A stretch of DNA of 64,000 nt from Liolophura sinensis (Eukaryota; Mollusca; Polyplacophora; Chitonida; Chitonidae): NCBI RefSeq assembly GCF_032854445.1, contig NC_088302.1, forward strand, positions 52,048,046 to 52,112,045, given 5' to 3'. A program made the position numbers and the translations under genes. Numbering within the stretch: the first letter of the stretch is position 1; the number at the start of each line of letters is the position of its first letter. The notes beneath the pieces are model-generated. The model worked only from the letters and a program-made list of their open reading frames with translations. It searched no databases and was not told the DNA's origin. Positions 54,301 to 64,000 of the stretch are shown here, in pieces.

Positions 54301-56895
54301 AGGTAGTACAAACCAGTGCAGAAACTCAATAACTGCAGATATACAGGCCATTTAAGTGATTCTGATCCCATTTTCAATGGCTAGATTTATTTGATTGGTG
54401 TTTTACGCCATATTCAAGAATATTTCATTCACACGGCTTTGGTCAGCAATATGGTGGGAGGACACCAGGCAAAGCCCGGGGCAAAACCACCATCATCAGC
54501 AGGTTCAATAGCTATAAGCATACCACAAAATGTGACATGGAATAAGTACATAACGAATGTAAAGCTAAATGGAAATTAGGTTAAGCACATAAACAGTATT
54601 AAAATGGTTCTATCACTGTTACATCCACAAGTGGTGAACAATACATGTAACTATGGCTTGCAATAAATACCATGATTTTCCGTTGAAGAAATGTAGGTTA
54701 ATCCAACTAATGATAAGTTCTCCACAAAATGAAGAAAACCAGCCAATGCTGCAAAACTCTGGTATAGTGAGTGTTTTGCAGTGAATACAGATGTGTGAAA
54801 GTTGTAATATATCACTGGAACAATTAAGCGTGGTGCTGAGTGTAACGCTATGCAGATTCGCCAGATGTATATCTGAGGGGTATATCCACCAATGGCTGCA
54901 CTTGCTGACGGAAGATAATTTGCCACCTGAACAATAAAACAGAAGGAAAAGTTTCAATTACCATAGTAACGATAACAGTCAAGTATATTCTTATACAGTC
55001 TAAGCCAGAGGATGTACCCAATAATACATGCATCAGCAAAGGGACATGGCTACCCTTCTCACCAAAACAGTCCTCTTAAAATCAGTATTTCTGGCTGCTG
55101 TGATTTTCATTATTTTCCTCTCGTTATTGTTCAAGATATAATCAAATACAGAAAATCTGACCCACTTTTTCAACAATTTCTGATATTTTTCTGCCTCAAC
55201 ATTTAATCATTGAACTAAAACTCCAGTACGTCCATTCAGCAAGGCACTCTGATACCAGTGTCATTCCATGTGATATTACTGTCATTCCGCATTTGAAAAG
55301 TAGGACTGGTTCCTAGTCTTGTGTATGATAGAACGACAGGCAATATCAGTGTTATTCCATGTGATATCAGTTCATATCCCTTGGGTAGCATTTGTTGCTG
55401 TGGTGTGTTGTAGTGCAGATTTTAATTGATTTAATTAATTGATGTTTTACGCCATACTCAAGAATATTTCATTTATATGACAGCGGCCAGCATCATGGTG
55501 GAAGGAAACCGAGCAGAGACCGGGGAAAATGCACGACCATCTGCAGGATGCTGCCAGACCTTCCCACTTACGGCTGTTGTGGAAGCCAGCATGACCTGGA
55601 CTTGAAATCACAGTGATCGCACTGGTAAGAGGCTAGCGCGCTAACCAACTGAGTCACTGAGGCCCCTGTTATAGTGTGGAATCACAGGTTATTTATTTAT
55701 TTATTATCTGATTGGTGTTTTACGCCGTACTCAAAAATATTTCACTTATACGACGGTGGCCACCATTATGGTGGGAGGAAACCGGGCACAGCCCGGGGGA
55801 AACCCACGACCATCCACAGGTTGCTGACAGACCTTCCCACATACGGCCGGAGAGGAAGCCAGCATGAGCTGGACTTGAACTCACAGTGACCGCATTGGTG
55901 AGAGACTCCTGGGTCATTATGCTGTGCTAGCGCGCCAACCGACTGAGCCACGGAGGACCCGGAATCACAGGTGATCTCAGTGTCATTCCATGTGATATCA
56001 GTGTCATTCCATCGTGTGACATCCATATCTCAATGACAGCACTGCTTGCTAGGATTTGGTGTAGTGTATAGTGACATGTGATATCAATGTCATTCCATGT
56101 GATATCAGTATCATTTTATTTCCCAAGAGTAGCTTTGGTTTCTAGGATGAGGTGTAGTGTGAAATGATAGGTGATGTCAGTGTCATTAAAGGTGATGTCA
56201 GTGTCATTCATTTTCTAACAGTAAGGGAACATTCATTATATAAATATAGAGTTGTCATTTGTCATTTAGTGTGGGGCATCTCGCTCGGTGTGTTTCACGA
56301 CATATGCCAACTCAGCAAAGACTGGTTCAGTCTTGACAAATTATACACCAGTGAAAAGAGAAAAACAATAGCAGGCAATCTATGGCAGTTTTCGGTGGAT
56401 ACTCACTGCCCTATTACTGGAGTGCCTGGATCGACATTAGTTTCAGGCGTACCGAATCGGATTAGCTTTACCCAGTAGGCCATGCATGATAAGTGTCACT
56501 AAAACAATACAAAATTTTTTTATTGTTTTGAGACATTTTATTAAAATAGCATGCCAATGTCAATATGCAATATATTGTTAACTACGCTTGTAGTTACCTT
56601 CGGTAAATATGGACTTCTATATTAATAAATAGTATATATCAATAACGGTACGAAGTAAAGTGGGACGAAGTTACTTGGTTACGAAGTAGGCCTAAGCTGA
56701 AACCGCACAACGGTGCATGAAGATGAAGGATGAAGCTTGCTCGCCTACCTTGCAATGAGTTGCGGTGGTGCCTTCAAAATTGAAGAGAATGGACCATATG
56801 ACACAAACAAAAAATCCAAAAAGAGGCAGAGATAGAACTAAAATTGCAAACTTTCTCCATGATACACTTAAATATAGTCCCTGTGCCTTCCCCAT
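51396..56895 (-). CDS. PGAP2: PGAP2 homologue, GPI-anchor lipid-remodelling factor (complete)
   Basis: Five exons in transcription order: 56895-56749, 54926-54671, 54282-54173, 53758-53650, 51532-51396. GT-AG borders, consistent phases; 759 bp, 252 residues (human PGAP2 254). PGAP2/FRAG1 is a Golgi multi-pass protein needed for fatty-acid remodelling of GPI anchors. Diagnostic strings: WSILFNFEGTTATHC in exon 1; NYLPSASAAIGG, YIWRICIALHSAPR and FVENLSLVGLTYISS in exon 2; YFFYRHNTYCEPG in exon 4; and AEYTIISTNIGFHST in exon 5. Hydrophobic segments are in the family's positions: FAILVLSLPLFGFFVCVIW near the N-terminus, then four to five more. ATG at 56895-56893 has G at -3 and +4. Intron 1 (54927-56748) is filled with SINEs and a short dispersed repeat. 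AATAAA on the minus strand at 51327-51322, about 70 bp past the stop, is a plausible polyadenylation signal. Confidence 0.95.
54383..54503 (-). mobile_element. tRNA-derived SINE, minus strand, 5'-truncated
   Basis: Only the 3' half is present (ttgattggtgttttacgcca ... gcccggggcaaaacc). Imperfect flanking repeat ttcaat(g/a)gcta at 54373-54383 and 54504-54514. Confidence 0.85.
55421..55666 (-). mobile_element. tRNA-derived SINE, minus strand
   Basis: Near full length from tttaattgatttaattaatt to actgagtcactgaggccc, with moderate divergence and no clear TSD. Confidence 0.9.
55690..55960 (-). mobile_element. Full-length tRNA-derived SINE with 12-bp target-site duplication
   Basis: TSD GGAATCACAGGT at 55678-55689 and 55961-55972. 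A box (gactgagccacggagg on plus) and B box (acttgaactcacagtgacc on plus) are intact. It inserted a few bases from an older SINE. Confidence 0.95.
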
Positions 56896-57882
56896 GGCAG
56901 TAAAACTCCGGGTTGCCGCGCCGACTGCACTTGTTTGCTTTCCTTGTGGCTGTCTGCTAGCTAATAAGAGCAGCGCCCCCAAGCGGAGAATATGAATTCT
57001 AGGCAAGTTATCGACCCTGATTATTTGCACACAGGCGATGTAGAGATATACACACTATATTAATAGAAGACGATATAGTCGTCTTCCATGAATACAGGAC
57101 TAAGAAAATGGCCACAAAGGAGCACCATGTACCATTTACTGTCACCACGATTCCTTACACAGTGAGAGCAACATTTAGGCTATCCCAGTTGCTCTTACTA
57201 TAATACACGTACCGGTAACAAGTTTGTATAGCATGTCTTGATAGGCTACCCTCAGGCCAACAGTACACGGATCCATGTATTTCCACAATATAGCCACTTG
57301 GCTGATAAGTAACTGGGTACTTCCTTAAAAATAATCACCCAGATAAATGCCACAAAACCATTTCTTGTTTAGAATGACTGCATTGGATGAAACACAGCTT
57401 CCACTAAACAATGCTGACATCTCAACCATAATGAAGCCTCCCTGAGCAGTCAATATACAAAATAACAGGAGTTCAATTTCATGTTTCTTTTTTAAAACAG
57501 AAATTTATTTAAATGTAATAAAAAGAACATGTTTTCTTGAAATGCTTATCAAATCAACTTTCTAAATACATAGAAACCAGTGGTTTGGGAGGAGATGCAT
57601 GGACAAAATATTTGTAAAAAATGTTTAAAAATGCTTTACCGGCCAGCAACACCGACACCACCAGTTTCCCCCCTCTCAAAATAAATCTCCATACTTCATA
57701 CAGGCGAGATAAAATGTGTATATCTGAATATATAAGCCAAAAAAAGGTTTTCCTGTTACATAACTTGAAAGACAACAGACTTTTAAAACAACCTTCTATG
57801 AACATACATTTGGAAGACAACAAACTATATAAATACATGTACCCTTAACAATATAATAATGATAACAGGTTATACTTATTAA

Positions 57883-58019
57883 TTTACTTGATTGGTGTTT
57901 AATGCCATGCTCAGTAATATTCCAGTTACACGAGGTGTCCAGCAGGTGGAGAGAGTCGGACAAACTCGCAGCAGCCACATTGGGGAGATGCTCATGGGTC
58001 ATTGCGCCGCGTATTAACA
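57883..58019 (-). mobile_element. SINE, minus strand, internally deleted variant
   Basis: Tail (tacttgattggtgtttaatg, catgctcagtaatattccag) joined to the tRNA-side sequence (caaactcgcagcagccacat) with the central body missing. Confidence 0.75.
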
Positions 58020-58454
58020 CACCTGAACAACATTTACATAACTGTATATACTAAGAGAGACAAGATCTATGTATCACTTTGAAATCAATTAAATGTTTCA
58101 ATTAAAAAGACAAGCGAGGTAGTAGTTTAAAGTTTGCATGATTGTGATTTCTGCAATGCCCTAAACCTACATGTCAATGAGTGGCCTGTATGATCCATGT
58201 TCAAGCGCTGCAACCCTCAGCAATCACATGCTATTTGACAAATTCTGCATAACTTAAGTCAATGTTTGTGATACCTGAAAATCTGCATGGCCTCAACCAC
58301 ACTTTCAAGTCTAAAAGTCTGAATCGTGGACTGTCCCAAAAATGCTCATCCCAATGTTATAGCAACTTCATACAAATGTTTAATGAATTAATAATTATTT
58401 CTAAATTTATTATTCTTCCCTTTAAATTTTTTCAGAACTGTACTGTACTTGTAC

Positions 58455-58456
58455 TG

Positions 58457-58504
<48 letters not shown>
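58455..58504. repeat. (TA)n(GA)n microsatellite
   Basis: About 11 TA units followed directly by about 13 GA units. Confidence 0.95.
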
Positions 58505-58858
58505 AAACATGTACATACTTTGAGACAATGTAACAACAAGAATTATATACATAATGGAAACAGTGCAATCCAGAACAAGGCTGTTTACTCTCCACTAACA
58601 CCACATGTAAAAATATACAATATATACTAATCTGACATTATATAAAAGTACAATAACATAAATGCATTATGTCTACTTGCAATTAACAACTACTGTAGTT
58701 AAACTACTTCAGGCTGATAAGAAAAATATATATATCTACATACATATATAAAATTCTTTGAAAGTATCATACTTCTAAATTTTTAACAAAATATTTCTTC
58801 CTTGGGTATAGTCATGGAATGCCACGATTGAATTAAGACAATTACAGATCACAATATT

Positions 58859-59099
58859 TGTTTATTTATTTATTTGATTGGTGTTTTACGCCATACTCAA
58901 GAATATTTCACTTATACAACGGCGTCCAGATTCATGGTGGGTGGAAACCAGGCACAGCCCGGGGGAACCCACGACCATCCGTAGGTTGCTCACTGACCTT
59001 CCCAAGTACGGCTGGAGAACTCACAGCAGCCGCATTGGTGAAAGGCTCCTGGGTCATTACGCTGCGCTGGCGTGTTAACCAACAGAGCCACGGAGGCCC
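58859..59099 (-). mobile_element. tRNA-derived SINE, minus strand
   Basis: From (TTTA)n ttgattggtgttttacgcca to aacagagccacggaggcccc, with a ~25-bp deletion before the B-box side. A short CACAAT flanks both ends, too short to be decisive. Confidence 0.9.
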
Positions 59100-59329
59100 C
59101 CACAATGGAATAAGAAACAACAATAAATGTATGGAACCTTGTAGAGTAGGCACCATAAACAGCTATCTTAATCCATCAACTAGTAACTTATCCGCAACTA
59201 TCATGAAAACATCAATATAATGAACAATTTCATGGATATCATGAACAATAAAATTATTTAAAAAAAATGGTTAGGCCAAATGCAAATATACAAAAATTTG
59301 GTTTTAAATATTTCATATGTTAAAAGCTG

Positions 59330-60118
59330 GTGGTTGGAGGATGATGGTCAGATTTCTGGCTGGAGGATGGTGCTCAGATTTATGGATGAAAAATGGTGCT
59401 AAGAGTTATGCATGGAGGATGGTGCTCAGAGTTATGGATGGAGGATGGTAGTCAGATTTATGGATGAAGGATGGAGGATGGTAGTCAGATTTATGGATGA
59501 AGGATGGTGGTCAGATTTATAGATGGAGGATGGTGGTCAGATTTATGGATGGAGGATGGAAGTCAGAATTATAGATGGAGGATGGTGGTCAGATTTATGG
59601 ATGGAGGATGGAAGTCAGATTTATAGATGGAGGATGGTAGTCATATTTAAGGATGAAGGATGGTGGTCAGATTTATAGATGGAGGATGGTGGTCAGATTT
59701 ATGGATGGAGGATGGAAGTCAGAATTATAGATGGAGGATGGTGGTCAGATTTATGGATGGAGGATGGAAGTCAGAATTATAGATGGAGGATGGTGGTCAG
59801 ATTTATGGATGGAGGATGGAAGTCAGATTTATAGATGGAGGATGGTGGTCAGATTTATGGATGGAGGATGGTAGTCATATTTAAGGATGAAGGATGGTGG
59901 TCAGATTTATAGATGGAGGATGGTGGTCAGATTTATGGATGGAGGATGGAAGTCAGAATTATAGATGGAGGATGGTGGTCAGATTTATGGATGGAGGATG
60001 GAAGTCAGATTTATAGATGGAGGATGGTGGTCAGATTTATGGTTGGAGGATGGTGGTCAGAGTTACACATGGAGGATGGTGCTGAGAGTTATGCATGGAG
60101 GATGATGCTCAGATTTTT
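59330..60118 (+). repeat. 26-bp minisatellite
   Basis: About 30 units around ATGGATGGAGGATGGTGGTC + AGATTT. Variants alternate (GGTGGTC/GGAAGTC, TATAGATGG/TATGGATGG), giving a 52-bp higher-order period and longer repeated blocks. Lies between the PGAP2 genes. Confidence 0.95.
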
Positions 60119-61208
60119 GCTCTAGACAATGTTATTTGATCTTAAATTGCTTACTTATACCTGATTATTCCAGCATGAATTCCAATGTCTAGGAAAACTT
60201 GCAAATGTGAAACCAAATGACCCCAGTTTTGAAAAAGAATTTACCTTGCATTGGATGTTTAAATGATTGTCCAGAAAGATTATGTCAACATTTCTGCAGA
60301 ACTAAACACTTTCTTAAAAGCTTTCCACAAACACTGTCTTTCAATCAGGTCTTGCAAACTTTGGGTTTAATTGACATCAGGAGATATTCATAACCAGCAG
60401 TATTTTCCCTTCAATATATAACCAGTACCTAAGGTATCAATGTGTTTTGTACAAAATTATATGGATCACGTAGCAGCAAAAGTATGTTATATCAGAATCA
60501 ATAAATAAAAATTAATCAATCAATCGTTTAGCAGAAATGGAACAGTGCCCTTGCACACAGAGAGCTTCTTTTACAGGGCAAGCAGTCAACGGTGCTTAAT
60601 TTATTATTTTTATCATCTGTATATGTGTCAGCAAAACCCTTACAGAATCTTATTTCTGAACACTATGCAACTTTGAACTTTGTAAAACAGTAACAATCAA
60701 TACCAAGGTTCACAGTATAGCCAGTTAACTGGCTTTTGAAAAATTTTAAAGGACAAGACAGCACCTGGCTAAATTATATTTCAATCAAAAGCAGGATCCC
60801 CAGCTTTTTAAACAGTATCATACTGTATTATTTTAATGAGATTTTAAATTTCGAATAACATGTAGAACAAAATGACAATACTGCACAAATGGCTGGTGTG
60901 AATTGAGGGAGACACCTAGAGAATTTTATCCAATCAAAAACGTTTCTATCAGATTGCACAGCCTAAGCAGTGAGTAACCATGACGTCACCTTGTTGTCGA
61001 TAATGGAGACCTGCTGAAGCTGTGTCAAGACGAAGTTTCACTGAATTTCTACTGGGTTGAAAAAAATCTATAAGAATATTTAAGAACGGTAGTCTTTCAA
61101 TGGATATAAACATTAGTCAGATGCAGTCTTTCACTTTAAGGGCTTAAAAATCAGCTGTTCAAAGAATTAACACAGATTGAACACAAAGGAGAACTCCTGT
61201 TTTCAGCA

Positions 61209-63039
61209 TCAGCTCTTGGACTTGAATTTCTCCACTGGTCCGACAACTAGGGCATAACCCTCCAAATCAAGAACAATGGTTCCATGGAATAAAATATTCG
61301 TAGTCACGGTGATATACTCAAGGAAGGAGAATATTGTATACACTGCAACATATAATGCCAGGAAAAAAATAAAAATAAAACATTTAAAAAATAGTATTCA
61401 AGATCACAGAAATCCAGCACTTGCTTTTTTTTAATTGCATCTACTTTGTTTTACAGGCGTTACTTTCACAGACAAAAGATCTCAAAATATTATGTGAATA
61501 ACAAATAAGTTAATACAAAACATCACTTCCAAGTGACATAAAACCTTGAAGTACACTTCCTGGATGTTCCCAATTTAAACCTCACATGCACAAGTTAAGT
61601 GCCTATACATGTGCTGTCTTAAACAGCTCTAACACCCTAGTACCCACATTTTTTTGCATGTACAAAGTTGTTTTGTATGTATTTGTATGTATGCTTGGTG
61701 TTTTGTCTCATACTTAATAACTTTTTAGTCAAATGACAATGAGGAGTAATTGTGAGGAGACAATTGGCAGGGCGAGCCAATACTGTCTCCACTGAATTGT
61801 CATGCCCAAGACGCTAACCATGACACCCCACCTAGTCACATTATACTGACACTAGGGCAACCAGTTCTCTTTCCTTGCTCTAACCTCTCAGTGCCTGAGC
61901 ACCAAGAGTGGCACCAACAAGTACCACTCTTACTCATCATATCAGGGGTGGATCTAAAGCGGAAGGGGCTCAGAGGGGTCCCCAAAAGCAGTGAAGAAAT
62001 TTGTAACAATACACATTAAAGGTTCTTATCTGCATGGAATAGCCTATCTATCGGTGGAGCCTATGTTTTGAGCATAATGCGGAATAATCTGATATCAAAC
62101 CTCTCTTCCTTTATCACATTCATATCGCCCAGTGGCACCTAGTTATAGAGCGCAATTTGTCTATTATGATACTCTAGAAGCTTTGAAATATGAAAATGCA
62201 TGATTTATTGTCGCCATTTTGCATAGCAGTATACAGCATAATCTGGGTGTGAGATTTAGTTTCTGTGCGACATATTAATGGTTAGATGAAAATGATTATT
62301 CCTTCTTCAAACAGAATAAGTGCCGATATGACTGACTCTTATTTATCTCTATATGCATCTGGCTAAATACACAGCTTTGGCTACAATAGGTCTACAGATT
62401 ATCTTTTTCCTTTCATAAATAACTTGAAATCAGAAAGCATTCAAAATTATATTAAGAATTTTGACATTCTTTTTTATCTTTCGCTCAGATAAGGCTCTTT
62501 TACAAAGCCTTTAACATAGTGAAAAAAATTTCACCAAAGACGTACAGCTGCATGTGGCGGCTGAGATTGGGGCCCTGACTCCTAAACCCATCGCACAGAC
62601 TTTTAGTCTTCTAAATTTTTGGTCAGTTTTGTCTCCAAACTCTTTATACCCAACGTCTCGTGGCACCTTAACTTTGAAACTTGTAGCAGGTCAAATCCAT
62701 GCTGCCAAAGTGCTGCCGCCACTGCAATATCATGTCGAAGACACCAGACAGTATAGGACAACTACCGTACTTGCCACCTGGTGTATGTACATCTGGTGAA
62801 TATTTAGTTTGATGTTTCAGTTAGGCAGCAGTTAAATATGGTGGGAAAATCATTGAGAAATTACCAATAAAATCTTAACACAACAAACCACCCTAAGGAA
62901 ACTGGCAATCTATTAACCCATCACACTTACCCCCTGGTTCACAGTATTGACTGTGACGGAAGAAAAAATACACTGCCAACAAAAAACTGCCAAGGTTTGT
63001 CACGAACAGCAGCCTCTTGTACTTTAATGATCTTAAAAC
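61209..63039 (-). CDS. Second PGAP2-like gene, last two exons (partial; 5' part beyond window)
   Basis: Two exons in transcription order: 63039-62931 and 61342-61209. The first has the same length (109 bp) and phase as exon 4 of the neighbouring PGAP2 and encodes LRSLKYKRLLFVTN ... VYFFFRHSQYCEPG. The second begins VYTIFSFLEYITVTTNILFH, closely like human [20 protein letters not shown], and ends EKFKSKS before TGA (61211-61209). Borders are GT-AG. By protein it differs clearly from the complete gene at 51396-56895, so it is an older tandem paralogue, not an assembly duplicate. Exons 1-3 are expected above 64000; nothing recognisable lies between 63040 and 64000. Role by family: GPI-anchor lipid remodelling; whether the two paralogues divide labour is unknown. 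Confidence 0.88.
61690..61945 (+). repeat. Unidentified dispersed repeat, copy b
   Basis: Longest copy of the family also seen at 41761-41925. It begins near gcttggtgttttgtctcata and ends near agtaccactcttactc. It lies in the intron of the second PGAP2 gene. No ORF or terminal repeats seen. Confidence 0.65.
62697..62750 (+). repeat. Fragment of the same dispersed repeat
   Basis: ccatgctgccaaagtgctgc ... gaagacaccagacag resembles 41765-41815. Confidence 0.5.
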
Positions 63040-64000
63040 CTGTTCCAAAAGAAAACGAAAAACTGTGTATAACTATACAACAATTGTATTAAATAGTATC
63101 ACATACAAAGAATTGACCAAAATCACAAATGAAGAAAAGAATTGCTCCTCAGAGTATTGATAGGTCAGCTTGATTTTAACAAGCGAACAAATCTACTTCC
63201 AAAGACATGCCAGTAAAAGAACACCTTAACACAACGCACTATTAATGAACACACATGAGAGCACTCATTGTTAAGATGCGATGCAGATATAAATGTGACA
63301 TACACCTTCATCATTGTTATTCTTTCATAACGTAACACGATGCTTCACCTAGTCACCTAGGGTGACTGATTCGTGTTATAGAAGTGTGCTCATGAATGCA
63401 TGCTTATGTGATGGTGGTCAAGCCTAAGGTTGAGCAAACAAATGTTCTACAAATGTCAGGTAACACCTCACCTTTTCATTCTAGACACCATTGTATCTTT
63501 TAGTTAGATGTAATAAAGCAACTCAAGCCAAGCTTATCACATGTCTCAGGCCAATGGTATGTCTTAGGCCTATGTGATACCTTAGATCTATGGGCTGTCT
63601 TAGACCTATGGTATGTTTTAGGCCTTTATGATGTCTTTGACTTAGCGCGTTTCTTTGGCATATTGGATGTCGGGCATTTGGGATTTCAGGCCTCTGACAT
63701 GTCTTAGGTTTACGGCATGTCTTATACCTATGAGGTGTTAGGCATATGGGATCTTAGGCCTATGACATGTCTTAGGCCTATGTAATTTCTCAGGCTTCTG
63801 GAGTGTCTTAGGCTTATGTGAAACCTTATGCCTATTGTATAGCTTAGGCCTGTGGCCTGTCTTAGGCCTATGGGATGTCTAAGGCATGGAGCATCCCCTG
63901 AAATGCCACTAACAAATGATTCAAAATACTACAGGAATCTCATTTGATAAAGTATAACTAACAGAATGTGCATGTATTGGTTTTGCTTTGAGTAGGCTTC
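63040..64000. other. Intron or upstream part of the second PGAP2 gene
   Basis: No exon recognised. The last 360 bp (63535-63895) are a degenerate tandem repeat around CTTAGGCCTATGGGATGT, roughly 18-26 bp per unit, with many point changes. Confidence 0.6.
63535..63895 (+). repeat. Degenerate TCTTAGGCCTATGG tandem repeat
   Basis: Fifteen or so irregular units of tcttaggcctatg(g/a)(c/g)atg; old and strongly diverged. Confidence 0.85.

Larger units (their letters stand above)
55250..56215 (+). repeat. Compound repeat of TGATATCAGTGTCATTCCAT units interrupted by SINEs
   Basis: About ten copies of the ~20-bp motif TGATATCAGTGTCATTCCAT and a longer unit containing ggatgaggtgtagtgtgaaa. The array is split by two SINEs at 55421-55666 and 55690-55960. 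Located in PGAP2 intron 1. Confidence 0.75.
56896..61208. other. Intergenic region between the two PGAP2 genes
   Basis: Holds SINE copies (57883, 58859), a TA/GA microsatellite (58455-58504) and a 26-bp minisatellite (59330-60118). The first ~250 bp are the PGAP2 5' flank. No coding exon supported. Confidence 0.6.

Noticed and set aside
61969..62010. Possible transposon end (GGGGTGGATCTAAAGC-like)
   Set aside because: Resembles ends of some DNA elements, but no partner terminus or target duplication was found.

Overview
This is a eukaryotic (animal) genomic window with large introns, canonical GT-AG splice sites and many dispersed repeats. Every gene was found by assembling short exons by reading frame, intron phase and family resemblance. 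The organism is probably a lophotrochozoan, most likely a mollusc. That inference rests on the dominant tRNA-derived SINE (body ending in a CGTAAAACACCAATCAAATAAA-type tail) and the abundance of ACATGT words; no database search was possible. Layout: (1) 1-10797 holds the 3' half of a NuMA gene (nuclear mitotic apparatus protein 1 homologue), cut by the window edge. (2) 10798-10997 is a run of 200 N. (3) 10998-29001 is the NuMA gene again, from the central coiled coil to the stop. It has 14 recognisable exons, including one giant coiled-coil exon (13720-17341), an LGN-binding exon (25595-25869) and a long terminal exon (27439-29001). Region 18698-29126 is a near-identical second copy of 1-10797. 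(4) 29127-37908 is intergenic. (5) 37909-47831, minus strand, is a complete eight-exon RNF121 homologue (326 residues) whose 3' end faces that of NuMA. (6) 51396-56895, minus strand, is a complete five-exon PGAP2 homologue (252 residues). (7) 61209-63039, minus strand, holds the last two exons of a second PGAP2 paralogue; the rest lies beyond the window. The biology is housekeeping: NuMA links dynein to the LGN cortical complex and organises spindle poles; RNF121 is a multi-spanning ER/Golgi RING E3 ligase; PGAP2 acts in Golgi remodelling of GPI-anchor lipids. I see no prokaryotic, viral or defence system. The most notable observations are: convergent NuMA-RNF121 order resembling human 11q13.4; retention of the LGN-binding motif and the CDK1 site (human T2055) followed by an unusual ~500-residue repetitive tail; an in-frame 89-codon length difference between the two NuMA copies; 11-residue repeats in the coiled coil; and a duplication/gap structure that looks like an unpurged second haplotype. 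Frameshifts cluster on both sides of the N gap (about 8.2-16.75 kb in coding sequence), which points to poor consensus at contig ends rather than gene decay. Non-coding space is filled by tRNA-derived SINEs (several with clear target-site duplications), a few other dispersed repeats and several minisatellites (39, 42, 28 and 26 bp units).
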